From assembly GCF_965278975.1 (NCBI RefSeq), contig NZ_OZ257126.1, forward strand, positions 744,001 through 808,000: a stretch of DNA of 64,000 bases, written 5' to 3'. The DNA comes from Ferrovibrio sp965278975. Its GTDB lineage: Bacteria > Pseudomonadota > Alphaproteobacteria > Ferrovibrionales > Ferrovibrionaceae. The position numbers were made by a program, and so were the translations under genes. This document shows, in pieces, positions 8,866-16,726 of this stretch. The notes beneath the pieces are model-generated. The model was not told the DNA's origin. It saw only the letters and a program-made list of their open reading frames with translations, and did no database searches. Each line of letters begins with the position of its first letter. Position 1 is the stretch's first letter.

Positions 8866-10077
8866 TCAGTCGTCGTCCCGCACCAGCCAGGCGCGGGCGA
8901 TGAAGCCGCCGGCCATCAGCAGCGCGATCATACCGGTCATCGGCAAAGCCGTGCCGTTATGCAGCGCGCCGACCAGGGCTGACGAAATGCCGCCGCAGCC
9001 GAACTGGATGATGCCCATCAGCGCCGCCGCCGTACCGGCACGGGGCCCAAGCACGCCGGCCATGGCAGAGGCGCCGGCATTCGGCATCACCATGCCCAGC
9101 GGCGCGATGGTGCAGATCACGCCCGGAATCAGGAAACCAAGCCCGAGTCCGGCATAGGAGCCAGCGAACAGCACGATGCCGAAGAATGCCGCCACCGCAC
9201 CGGCATATTTCAGCACCTCGGCGGCACTGAAGCGGCGCAGCAGTACGCGATTCAGCTGAGACAGGCCGATCAGGCCGAAGGCACCGCCGCCGAATACCCA
9301 GGCATAGTGATGCGGCTGCAGGCCATGCAGATCGATGAACACGAAAGGCGAGCCGGCGATATAGGCGAACATGCCGCCGGACGGCAGAGCCGAGGCCAGC
9401 GTGTAGCCCATGAAGCGGCGGTCGCGGAAAAAGCCGGCATAGGCTTTCAGCGTGCCAACGAAAGACAGCGGCTGATACGGCCCACGATGGCTTTCCGGCA
9501 GCAGCAGCATGGCGGCAACCAGCACGACAAGGCCGATCGCGCCGAGGAAGCCGAAGATCGACGGCCAGCCGAACCAGATCAGCATGTAGCCGCCCAGCAG
9601 GGGTGCCAGGATCGGCGCCACGCCGAGCACCAGCATCAGCAGCGAGAAGACGCGGGCCATTTCCTGCGGCGGATAGAGGTCTCGCACCATGGCGCGGCCG
9701 ATCACCAGGCCGCCGCAGCAGCCCAGCGCCTGCACGAAGCGCAGCACGATCAGGGTTTCGACATCGCGGGCGAAAGCGCAGGCGATGGAGGCGATGATGA
9801 ACACCGCGCTGGCGATATAGAGCGGTTTCAGGCGGCCGAATCGGTCCGACAGCGGGCCGATCAGCAACTGCCCCAGGGCCAAGCCGAGGAAGAAGGCCGA
9901 CAGGGTAAGCTCGATGCGGCCATGGGCGGCTGCGAACTCACGGCCCAAGGCCGGCAGGGCCGGCAGGTACATATCGACGCCGAGCGGCGTGAAGGCGGTC
10001 AGCGCGCCAAGAATCAGGGTCAGGCGTGCCAACGAAACCCGGGTTCCCGGGGCTTCGGGCGGGGAAGAGGCGTTCAT
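8866..10077 (-). CDS. Bcr/CflA-family MFS multidrug efflux transporter
   Basis: A 403-residue, 12-helix major facilitator exporter. The first-loop motif DMYLPALPALGREF and the motif-A loop GPLSDRFGRLKPL are the Bcr/CflA signatures. VLRFVQALGCCGGLVIGRAMVRDLY matches the helix 4 region of this drug/H+ antiporter group (only its opening and closing residues are diagnostic). It runs leftward and converges with ybbP. A 12-bp palindrome (AGTCTTAAGACT, 8855-8866) touches the end of the gene. The actual substrate cannot be told from sequence. Confidence 0.9.
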   Translation of the reverse strand: MNASSPPEAPGTRVSLARLTLILGALTAFTPLGVDMYLPALPALGREFAAAHGRIELTLSAFFLGLALGQLLIGPLSDRFGRLKPLYIASAVFIIASIACAFARDVETLIVLRFVQALGCCGGLVIGRAMVRDLYPPQEMARVFSLLMLVLGVAPILAPLLGGYMLIWFGWPSIFGFLGAIGLVVLVAAMLLLPESHRGPYQPLSFVGTLKAYAGFFRDRRFMGYTLASALPSGGMFAYIAGSPFVFIDLHGLQPHHYAWVFGGGAFGLIGLSQLNRVLLRRFSAAEVLKYAGAVAAFFGIVLFAGSYAGLGLGFLIPGVICTIAPLGMVMPNAGASAMAGVLGPRAGTAAALMGIIQFGCGGISSALVGALHNGTALPMTGMIALLMAGGFIARAWLVRDDD

Positions 10078-10172
10078 GGGAGGCTCCGGCGCCCGTTGAT
10101 CAGGCGCTCATGCCTATCAGATACACCGATTTCCCTTTGAAATGAACGGTTTTAGTGGGAGAATCGCCAATC

Positions 10173-10200
10173 TTGACAAGCTGCGATAGGGGCTTGAAAT
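10173..10200 (+). promoter_or_regulatory. Candidate sigma-70 promoter for the Bax-inhibitor-1 gene
   Basis: TTGACA at 10173-10178 is a perfect -35 box. TGAAAT at 10195-10200 matches four of six -10 bases at 16-bp spacing. The predicted transcript would have a leader of about 70 bases that contains the repeats at 10232-10254. Confidence 0.45.
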
Positions 10201-10231
10201 CGTGGCGCAAATCCCCAAGTATCGGGGGTGA

Positions 10232-10254
10232 CATAAACGACGCATAAACGTCGT
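10232..10254. repeat. Direct and inverted repeats in the leader of the Bax-inhibitor-1 gene
   Basis: CATAAACG occurs twice, at 10232-10239 and 10243-10250. ACGACG (10237-10242) pairs with CGTCGT (10249-10254) to form a small hairpin just ahead of the ribosome site. An upstream CCCC/GGGG hairpin lies near 10213-10227. These may be regulatory, but the short length makes chance a real alternative. Confidence 0.3.
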
Positions 10255-10276
10255 CCTTTCAACGGAGGCTACCCAC

Positions 10277-11002
10277 ATGTCCACGCCCTTCAACCAGACG
10301 CGCTACGGCTACTCGGCCGGCACGTTGGACCGCGCGACCATCGACCAGGCGCTGCGCTCCTACATGCTCCGTGTCTACAACCTGATGGGTTCGGGCCTTG
10401 CGCTGTCCGGCATCCTCGCCATCGCGGTGGCCAACAGCCCGGCACTGATGCAGGCGCTGTATGGCGGCAACATGCGCCTTGTGGTCGCCCTGGTACCGCT
10501 CGGCCTGCTGCTGGTGATGACCTTCGCGGCCAACAAGCTTTCCGCCACCGCCGTGCAGGCGCTGTACTGGGCCTTCACCGCCGCCATGGGCGTGTCGCTG
10601 GGCGGCATTTTCCTGGTCTATACTGGCGGCTCCATCGCGCGCATCTTCCTGATCACCGCGTCGATGTTCGGTGCCATGAGCCTGTGGGGCTACACCACCA
10701 AGCGTGACCTGACCGGCATGGGCTCGTTCCTATTCATGGGCGTGATCGGCCTGCTGATCGCCGGCATCGTGAACATCTTCCTGGGTTCGAGCGTGCTGCA
10801 GATGGCGATCTCGGCGATCACCGTGCTGGTATTCACCGGCCTGACCGCCTTCGACACCCAGCGCATCAAGAGCGACTTCTACGAAGGTGACCCGGCCGAC
10901 GTGCAGACCAAGCAGGCGATCTTCGGCGCCGTGTCGCTCTATGTGAACTTCCTCAACATCTTCATGGCCCTGCTGAACCTGTTCGGCCAGAAGAACGAGT
11001 GA
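10277..11002 (+). CDS. Bax inhibitor-1 / YccA family membrane protein
   Basis: A 241-residue integral membrane protein with seven predicted helices, belonging to UPF0005/BI-1. The N-terminal segment RATIDQALRSYMLRVYNLMGSG is the family's entry to helix 1 (only partly quoted motifs are diagnostic). GLTAFDTQRIKSDFYEG near residues 194-210 carries the conserved Asp pair region. VSLYVNFLNIFMALLNLFG forms the C-terminal helix. In bacteria these act as pH-sensitive Ca2+ leak channels or as FtsH modulators. CAACGGAGG gives a good ribosome site. The gene ends in a strong intrinsic terminator, so it is monocistronic. Confidence 0.93.
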   Translation: MSTPFNQTRYGYSAGTLDRATIDQALRSYMLRVYNLMGSGLALSGILAIAVANSPALMQALYGGNMRLVVALVPLGLLLVMTFAANKLSATAVQALYWAFTAAMGVSLGGIFLVYTGGSIARIFLITASMFGAMSLWGYTTKRDLTGMGSFLFMGVIGLLIAGIVNIFLGSSVLQMAISAITVLVFTGLTAFDTQRIKSDFYEGDPADVQTKQAIFGAVSLYVNFLNIFMALLNLFGQKNE

Positions 11003-11030
11003 TCCTCCAGGAACAAGCGTCCTGAACAGA

Positions 11031-11060
11031 AACCCCGGCAGGCAACTGCCGGGGTTTTTT
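11031..11060 (+). terminator. Intrinsic terminator after the Bax-inhibitor-1 gene
   Basis: AACCCCGGCA (11031-11040) and TGCCGGGGTT (11047-11056) form a perfect 10-bp stem with a 6-base loop, followed by a T-run ending at 11060. Confidence 0.9.
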
Positions 11061-11104
11061 CGTTGTGCATTGCCAAGCCGCCGCCACAGCGGGAAGATGG
11101 CGGC

Positions 11105-11593
11105 ATGAGTGAACAGGATTCCCTGCGCCCCGGCGAACTCAGCGTGGCACCGCCGAAAGCCGGCGATGCCGGACTGGAATTCATCGGCCGCATCCACACG
11201 CCCTGGGCCAACCGTGCCGATTGCCCGCGCCACGGCAAGCCGGACGGACCGCTTTGCCGCATCGAACTGTTCGAGCCCTGGGCGCTGGCACTGCAAGGCA
11301 TCGAGGCTTATGCCCGGCTGGAAGTGCTCTACTGGCTCGACCGCGCCCGCCGCGATCTGGTGCAGCAAAGCCCGAAGAATGATGGCCGCACATTGGGCAG
11401 CTTCGCGCTGCGCTCGCCGCTGAGGCCCAATCCGATCGGCACGGCTGTAGTGGTACTGGAAAGCCGCCAGGGCAACAGCCTGCTGGTGCGCGGCCTGGAC
11501 TGCCTGGATGGCACGCCGCTGCTCGACCTCAAGCCGGAATATTGCCCGTTCAGTGGCGCCGGCAACGCGGGCGCGGCAAATCCGCGCGGCTGA
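11105..11593 (+). CDS. trmO: tRNA (N6-threonylcarbamoyladenosine(37)-N6)-methyltransferase TrmO
   Basis: A 162-residue protein of the TsaA/TrmO beta-barrel methyltransferase family, which methylates t6A37 in tRNA-Thr. IGRIHTPW near the N-terminus is the family entry motif. LRSPLRPNPIGTAVV near residues 100-114 is the SAM-binding segment, and GLDCLDGTPLLDLKPE near 136-151 is the conserved C-terminal strand. ATG 11105 is used because the longer frame has no family similarity upstream. The gene is separated from its left neighbour by a terminator. Confidence 0.88.
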   Translation: MSEQDSLRPGELSVAPPKAGDAGLEFIGRIHTPWANRADCPRHGKPDGPLCRIELFEPWALALQGIEAYARLEVLYWLDRARRDLVQQSPKNDGRTLGSFALRSPLRPNPIGTAVVVLESRQGNSLLVRGLDCLDGTPLLDLKPEYCPFSGAGNAGAANPRG

Positions 11594-11671
11594 CGCGGCT
11601 TTTCCCTCTTTGCGGCGGCGGCGGCCTATGCTTCCATATGCCTACGAACAATCCGGAGTCGCCCCGCCGCC

Positions 11672-13159
11672 ATGAAATTCGTCCTCGCGATGATGAAGCA
11701 TGAGACCAACACCTTCTCGCCCATCGTGACCGACCTGGCGCGGTTCGAGGCCTGGGGGCTGTATCGCAATCAGGCCGCCATCGACGCCTATGCCAAAACC
11801 AATATGCCGCTGGGCGTCTACCTCAAGCTGGCCCGGGAAATGAGCGCCGAAGTCGTCCTGCCAGTGGCTGCCGAAGCCATGCCCGGCGGCAAGGTAACCA
11901 AAGAAGCCTATGCCGCGCTCTGCGAACCGATCATGGAGGCAGTAAAAGCCGGCTGCGATGCCTGCCTGCTGGATCTGCACGGTGCCATGGTGGCGGATGG
12001 CACCGATGATGGCGAAGGCACGCTGCTGGAACGCATCCGCGCCATCCGGCCCGACCTGCCCATCGCCGTGACACTCGACCTGCATTGCAATCTGACCCAG
12101 CGCATGATCGACAATTGCGATGCGCTGATCGGTTACAAGACCTATCCACATGTCGACATGGATGTCGTGGCGGAACAGGTCGGCCGTATCCTGCTCGGCT
12201 GGCTGCAAGGCAAGCGGCCCAAGCCGGTAATGGCCTGGCGGCAATTGCCGCTGCTGTCCCAGACATTGGCGCAAGGCACGGCGGACGAACCGATGAAAGG
12301 CCTGATCGCGGCCTGCAACGCCGAGGAAGCCACCGGCCTGCCGGCAGCGACCGTATTCGGCGGCTTCGCACTCGCCGATATCGCCGATGCCGGCACCAGC
12401 GTGATCTGTATCGGCAATGATTTCGCCCAGGCCGATGCGGCGGCGGCGCGCATTGCCAAGGCCGCCTGGGAGCAACGCGACATCTTCCTCTATCGCCATC
12501 GCGACCTGCAGGAAACCGTGGCCGAAGCCAAGGAAAAGGCGAAGACCGTGGATGGCCCCATCGTGCTGCTGGATCATGCCGACAATTGCGGCTCCGGCGG
12601 CACCCAGGATGTGATGACGGTGATCGCCGAGGTGCTGCGCCAGGGTTTGCAGGATGTGGCCGTGGGCGCGGTGTGGGACCCGGCGGCGGTAAAGCAGATG
12701 CAGCAGGCCGGCGTTGGCGCCACGATCACGTTGCAGCTTGGCGGCAAGACCGACATGCCGGCGATCCATGAGGCAGGCCGGCCGCTCGAACTCACCGGCC
12801 GGGTACGCACCATCACCGACGGCGAATGGGTGGTGCGCGGCCCGATGTATAACGGCTATGTGGTGAAGATGGGTCCCACCGCCGTATTCGAGACCGGCGG
12901 CATGCAGATCGTGGTGGTGTCGAACCATCATGAGCCCTGGGATACCGGCGTGTTCACCTCGGTGGGTATCGATCCCCTGGCGAAGCAATATCTGCTGCTG
13001 AAATCGCGCATCCATTACCGCGCCGGCTTCGCCCCCCTGGCGAAAGCCACCTACACGCTGGATGGTACCGGCGTGACCACTTCGGACAATGCCAAGCTGG
13101 ACTACAAGCGGCTGCGCAAGCCGCTCTACCCGTTTGATCGGCTCAACGACTGGCCCTGA
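11672..13159 (+). CDS. M81-family metallopeptidase (MlrC/microcystinase C-like)
   Basis: A 495-residue zinc peptidase of family M81. MKHETNTFSP at the N-terminus, LLDLHGAMV, TLDLHCNLT and YPHVDM supply the metal and active-site residues. LDHADNCGSGG near residues 305-315 is the second conserved block, and the C-terminal MlrC domain contains FTSVGIDP. Family members cleave linear cyclic-peptide breakdown products, but most genomic copies have an unknown substrate. It is followed after 10 bases by a TPR protein gene, so the two are probably co-transcribed. Confidence 0.88.
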   Translation: MKFVLAMMKHETNTFSPIVTDLARFEAWGLYRNQAAIDAYAKTNMPLGVYLKLAREMSAEVVLPVAAEAMPGGKVTKEAYAALCEPIMEAVKAGCDACLLDLHGAMVADGTDDGEGTLLERIRAIRPDLPIAVTLDLHCNLTQRMIDNCDALIGYKTYPHVDMDVVAEQVGRILLGWLQGKRPKPVMAWRQLPLLSQTLAQGTADEPMKGLIAACNAEEATGLPAATVFGGFALADIADAGTSVICIGNDFAQADAAAARIAKAAWEQRDIFLYRHRDLQETVAEAKEKAKTVDGPIVLLDHADNCGSGGTQDVMTVIAEVLRQGLQDVAVGAVWDPAAVKQMQQAGVGATITLQLGGKTDMPAIHEAGRPLELTGRVRTITDGEWVVRGPMYNGYVVKMGPTAVFETGGMQIVVVSNHHEPWDTGVFTSVGIDPLAKQYLLLKSRIHYRAGFAPLAKATYTLDGTGVTTSDNAKLDYKRLRKPLYPFDRLNDWP

Positions 13160-13169
13160 GCATGAATAC

Positions 13170-14477
13170 ATGAGCCTTAAGGATGCACAGGGCCTGGGCG
13201 TCAGCAGCGACGATCCGGCAATCGTTGGCCGGCTGGATGAATTCGACCGCAGCTTCCTGAGTTATGGCAAGACGGCGGCAGCAGCCTGGGAAGCCGCCGA
13301 ACTGGCACCGGCGCAGCCGCTGGTGGCTGCCAAGGCCGCAGCACTGGCCTTGTTCATGCAGACCGGCGAAGCCGCGGCCAACGCGACACGCTTCCTCGAC
13401 CGCGCTGAGGCCACGCTGTCCAAGGCCCTGCCGCGCGAGCTTCTGTGGCACCAGGCGGTGCGCGCCTGGACGAAAAACGATCTGCGCCAGGCCATCGCCC
13501 TGCATCAGCAGATCGTGCGGGATTATCCGCACGATCTGGCAGCGATGAAGCTCGGTCAGGTGCATCAATTCCATATCGGCGATGCCGAGGGCATGCTGCG
13601 GCTGGCCGATATGGCACGCGCGGCGAATGAAGAGAGCGCCTATCTGCATGGCATGCGCGCCTTCGCCCTGGAGGAATGCCATCGCCTGGAAGAAGCCGAG
13701 GCCAGTGCGCGGCAGGCGATTGCCATGCTGCGGCGCGAACCCTGGGCGCATCATGCGCTGGCGCATGTGATGGAAGCACAGGGCCGCACGGCGGAGGGCC
13801 TGGATGCCATGCTGGGCTTCAGCGATTGCTGGGCCGATTGCAACAGCTTCATGCTGACCCATAACTGGTGGCATGCGGCATTGTTCGCCATCGATTGCGA
13901 CGATCCGGCGCAGGCGCTTGAACTCTATGACCAGCATGTCTGGGGTGTGTGGAAGGAATACAGCCAGGATCAGGTGAATGCCGTGGCATTACTGGCGCGG
14001 CTGGAATTCGTCGGCCTCGATACCGGCGGGCGCTGGCAGGAACTGGCACGCTATCTCGAACCGCGCCTGCACGAGCATGTCGATCCGTTTCTCGATCTGC
14101 ATTACCTGCTCGGCCTTGCCCGCGCAGGCTATGATGCCTCGGCGCAGGAACTGCTCACCTCAATGGCCGAATACAGCCACACGGCCAACGACCCGGTCTG
14201 GCATGGCGTGGCACTGCCCCTGGGGCGCGGCATCCTGGCCTATGGCCGGGGCCAGTGGGATGAGGCTTTCCGCCAGTTGCATATGGGTCTGGATGGCGTT
14301 GCCGGAATCGGCGGCAGCCACGCCCAGCGCGATCTGTTCCATTGGCTGATGCTGGAGGCCGGCTGGCGCGCCGGCCGCAAGGCCGATATCCGGCCGCTGC
14401 TGCTGCAGCGCATGACCGCACGCCCCACAGTGGCGCGTCATCGCCGGGAATTGACCCGTGCCGACTCGAATGTTTAG
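13170..14477 (+). CDS. Tetratricopeptide repeat protein, TTC38-like
   Basis: A 435-residue cytoplasmic helical-repeat protein that resembles the bacterial homologues of eukaryotic TTC38. Helical pairs with TPR-like spacing run through most of it, for example around YLHGMRAFALEE and WAHHALAHVMEAQG. THNWWHAALFAID near residues 229-241 is a diagnostic segment of this family. The start at 13170 lies 10 bases after the M81 stop; longer in-frame starts overlap the peptidase. Its biochemical role is unknown. The pairing with the M81 peptidase is the only functional hint. Confidence 0.8.
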   Translation: MSLKDAQGLGVSSDDPAIVGRLDEFDRSFLSYGKTAAAAWEAAELAPAQPLVAAKAAALALFMQTGEAAANATRFLDRAEATLSKALPRELLWHQAVRAWTKNDLRQAIALHQQIVRDYPHDLAAMKLGQVHQFHIGDAEGMLRLADMARAANEESAYLHGMRAFALEECHRLEEAEASARQAIAMLRREPWAHHALAHVMEAQGRTAEGLDAMLGFSDCWADCNSFMLTHNWWHAALFAIDCDDPAQALELYDQHVWGVWKEYSQDQVNAVALLARLEFVGLDTGGRWQELARYLEPRLHEHVDPFLDLHYLLGLARAGYDASAQELLTSMAEYSHTANDPVWHGVALPLGRGILAYGRGQWDEAFRQLHMGLDGVAGIGGSHAQRDLFHWLMLEAGWRAGRKADIRPLLLQRMTARPTVARHRRELTRADSNV

Positions 14478-14562
14478 AGCGCGACTCGGTACCGAATCGG
14501 CGCAACCACGATAAAAAAGCCATAAAAGTTGCACGAATCGAATGTTAACGGCATCGCGAATC
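14463..14562. promoter_or_regulatory. Cluster of five GANTC sites
   Basis: GANTC, the recognition sequence of the alphaproteobacterial cell-cycle methylase CcrM, occurs at 14463, 14483, 14494, 14535 and 14558. About 0.4 copies would be expected by chance in 100 bases. The cluster covers the end of the TPR gene and the gap before the Ala/Lys-rich protein gene. A near-palindrome (GACTCGGTACCGAATC, 14483-14498) lies within it. A TTGACA at 14594-14599 could be the -35 box of that gene. Confidence 0.45.
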
Positions 14563-14692
14563 GCCGCGATTGGCGCGGCTCAAATGCTCCGGCTTGACAG
14601 TTAGGCCGCTGCCTCCATGAGATGATGCCGATGCAGCCAGCCTACCTATGCATATGGGCAGGCATGCAGCCTCAATCTTAGGGATCATAGCA

Positions 14693-14941
14693 ATGTTCAC
14701 CCGTATCAAGACGATTGCCGCTGCCTTTATCGTCGCTGGCTTCCTGTCTGGCGTCGTCGCCCCGGCCTTCGCGCCGGCCGCTCAGGCCCAGGCCACTCCG
14801 GCCACCCCGGCCAAGCCGGCCGCGAAGAAGGCTCCGGCCAAGAAGGCTTCCGCCAAGAAGCCGGCTGCCGAGAAGAAAGCTCCGGTGAAGAAGGCCGCTG
14901 CCAAGCCGGCCAAGAAGGCTACCACCAAGAAGGCCGCCTGA
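14693..14941 (+). CDS. Small secreted Ala/Lys/Pro-rich protein (histone H1-like tail)
   Basis: An 82-residue protein. Residues 1 to about 34 look like a Sec signal peptide with the cleavage motif AQAQA. The rest is low-complexity KPAAKKAPAKKA-type repeat like the tail of histone H1 or AlgP. Normally such tails bind nucleic acid in the cytoplasm, so a secreted form is odd. A periplasmic polycation could bind lipopolysaccharide, peptidoglycan or extracellular DNA. The start at 14693 follows AGGGA. An in-frame ATG at 14648 would add residues that spoil the signal peptide. A strong terminator follows. Confidence 0.7.
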   Translation: MFTRIKTIAAAFIVAGFLSGVVAPAFAPAAQAQATPATPAKPAAKKAPAKKASAKKPAAEKKAPVKKAAAKPAKKATTKKAA

Positions 14942-14985
14942 TCGGCCGAGCTTCCGGCCAGATTTCAGGCCCTAGACGGAATCAG

Positions 14986-15024
14986 AGCCCTCGCTCCGGC
15001 GCCTTGCCGGGCGGGGGCTTTTTT
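14986..15024 (+). terminator. Intrinsic terminator after the Ala/Lys-rich protein gene
   Basis: AGCCCTCGC (14986-14994) pairs with GCGGGGGCT (15011-15019) with one wobble. CCGGC/GCCGG (14996-15010) extends the stem inward, and six T residues follow to 15024. Confidence 0.85.
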
Positions 15025-15038
15025 GCTGTGTTGGCCTT

Positions 15039-15446
15039 TCAGGCCAATGCGTCTCGCTTGGGTTCAAAATAACGCAGCAGCATCGCCAGTTCGCGGCCAC
15101 GCCGCAGGATGCGGCCGCCCTGGCCGAGAATGGCGAAAGCACCCTGGCGGCGCGCCAGCTTCGGCGTCTTCACGATGCGGTAGAGCGCGCCATCGGCACT
15201 GCGGCGGAACACCGCGAAGCTGCAGCTCTCTCTGTCATGTCCGATGGCGTAGTCGCGCCATTCGCCACGCCCGACCATGCGGGAATAAAGATCAAGAATC
15301 TGAGCGAATTCGCGCCGGTCGAAAAATACGACTGGCGGTGCCGCCGGATTGGCCACGGCCTGAAGCGGCTGCGCCGCCTGCCCCTTGGCGGGGCGGAAAT
15401 CCTGAAAGGCGACGATATCGCTCATGCCGCGCGGGCTGGCCTCCAT
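15039..15446 (-). CDS. DUF2794 family protein
   Basis: A 135-residue protein of a family known almost only from Alphaproteobacteria, with no known function. VFFDRREFAQILDLYSRMV, GEWRDYAIGHDRE, YRIVKTPKLARRQGAF and the C-terminal RELAMLLRYFE match the family consensus as I know it. ATG 15446 has a good ribosome site (AGGAA, 5 bases away). The internal ATG at 15425 and the upstream ATG at 15476 are alternatives. It follows the receiver gene by 58 bases on the same strand and may share its transcript. Confidence 0.8.
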   Translation of the reverse strand: MEASPRGMSDIVAFQDFRPAKGQAAQPLQAVANPAAPPVVFFDRREFAQILDLYSRMVGRGEWRDYAIGHDRESCSFAVFRRSADGALYRIVKTPKLARRQGAFAILGQGGRILRRGRELAMLLRYFEPKRDALA

Positions 15447-15504
15447 GGGTGTTCCTGGGCCGAATCTTGGCCCCATGACGCCTGTGCGTCAACCCGGTAA
15501 ACGC

Positions 15505-16056
15505 TCAGAGTTCCTTGAGCAGTTCTTCCACCGAGCTTTCGTCCATCACCTGGTCACCCTTGGCCAGCAGATCCTTGCGCCGTTCTTCGCCGGTGTAGTT
15601 GGAAACCCGGTGGCGGCGGCGGTCGGGGCCAAAGAACTCATCGGTGCGCACGAAGGTGCGCGGATTCTCGATCACCACGGTGATGCGTTTGGCCATGGTG
15701 GAAGCCGAGAACGGCTTGACCAGGAATTCGGTGACACCGGCATCGCGTGCCTTGATCACCTTCCACTCTTCAGACTGCGCCGTGACCATGACGATCGGCA
15801 CGAATACGTTCTTCGAAGCCGGATTCTTGCGCACCCATTCAACGAAACCGATGCCATCCATCTCACCGTCCATGTGCCATTCGGTGAAGATGATATCGAC
15901 GACGTTATTCTCAAGATATGCAATCGCAACCTGCGCATTGGTTGCCTCGGCCACTTTGGTGATGCCAAGCGGGCGCAGCACTTCCTTGATCAACTGCATG
16001 TGGTTCTGATTGGATTCAACCACCAGGCAGGCAACATTATTGAGCTTGTACGTCAT
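15505..16056 (-). CDS. Atypical CheY-like receiver protein (phosphoacceptor Asp replaced by Glu)
   Basis: A 183-residue protein: receiver domain at residues 5-125, then a basic tail with FFGPDRRRH and YTGEERR motifs seen in other alphaproteobacterial receivers. The switch Thr (MVTAQ) and the conserved Lys (FLVKPFS) are kept. However, the phosphoacceptor position reads FTEWHMDG, with Glu59 where Asp is expected, and the acidic pair near residues 14-15 is Glu-Ser. It therefore probably cannot be phosphorylated normally and may mimic the active state. It lies 12 bases after cheD and is likely its operon partner. Confidence 0.85.
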   Translation of the reverse strand: MTYKLNNVACLVVESNQNHMQLIKEVLRPLGITKVAEATNAQVAIAYLENNVVDIIFTEWHMDGEMDGIGFVEWVRKNPASKNVFVPIVMVTAQSEEWKVIKARDAGVTEFLVKPFSASTMAKRITVVIENPRTFVRTDEFFGPDRRRHRVSNYTGEERRKDLLAKGDQVMDESSVEELLKEL

Positions 16057-16068
16057 CTTGCCGGGCCG

Positions 16069-16716
16069 TCAGTCGAACAGCTCAATGCTGCCAGCGGTAT
16101 TCTGCACCGCCGTGATCTTCTTCGCCGTTTCGCGCTGGAACACCGCCTTGGCGCTAGCATCCTCGATCTGCTTCATGCGCACAACGCCGGTCTCTGGAAA
16201 ATACTGCACCTTGCGCGGCAGGTTGCCGCGCAGGTCGGCGCCCATCACGCGAAAACCTTCAGCCTTCAGGTAGCGTTCGACGAAATCAGCATTCTGGTGC
16301 CCGATGCCGCGCAGGCCAGCCAATACATTGGCGCCGCCGAATACCTTCACCTCCAGCCGCTCGCGCCGCCCGCCTACGGCCAGGATGCCGTTGATGAGCT
16401 GTTCCATCGAGTAGCTGCCATAGCGCAGCGAGGCCGAGAAGGGCAGGTCCGGGTTGTTATCGCCACCCTTATCGGGCAGCAGGAAGTGGTTCATGCCGCC
16501 CTTGCCGGCCACAGGATCACGAATACAGGCGGCGATACAGGAGCCGAGCACTGTGGCCAGCATCTCGCCCGGCTGGGTCGAAACGTAGAAATCGCCCTGG
16601 AATACCTGCACGACATGGGTCTTGAGCACCGGGTCGTAATACCGGCGACGCTCGCTCATCGGCGCCACGCCGAAGCCCGCCTCATTTCGTTGCAGATTTG
16701 TGCCCAGCGTGCTCAT
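16069..16716 (-). CDS. cheD: Chemoreceptor glutamine deamidase CheD
   Basis: A 215-residue CheD that deamidates or de-esterifies receptor glutamines and, in other bacteria, couples to CheC or CheY. ATVLGSCIAACI carries the catalytic Cys, MNHFLLPD carries the catalytic His, and KVFGGANVL is the third family block. It is longer than E. coli-distant homologues of about 160 residues because of an N-terminal extension of about 45 residues. ATG 16716 lies 10 bases after the stop of the pentapeptide gene. A TTG at 16755 and an ATG at 16659 are alternatives. The C-terminus ends in IELFD. Confidence 0.9.
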   Translation of the reverse strand: MSTLGTNLQRNEAGFGVAPMSERRRYYDPVLKTHVVQVFQGDFYVSTQPGEMLATVLGSCIAACIRDPVAGKGGMNHFLLPDKGGDNNPDLPFSASLRYGSYSMEQLINGILAVGGRRERLEVKVFGGANVLAGLRGIGHQNADFVERYLKAEGFRVMGADLRGNLPRKVQYFPETGVVRMKQIEDASAKAVFQRETAKKITAVQNTAGSIELFD

Positions 16717-16726
16717 GCGGCGGCCA

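Noticed and set aside
8855..8866. Palindrome AGTCTTAAGACT between ybbP and the MFS gene
   Set aside because: No GC-rich stem or T-run; it is short and partly inside the MFS stop, so no function is claimed.
10141..10149. AATGAACGG half-site similar to the TetR operator
   Set aside because: The second half is missing, so it is not counted as a regulon site.
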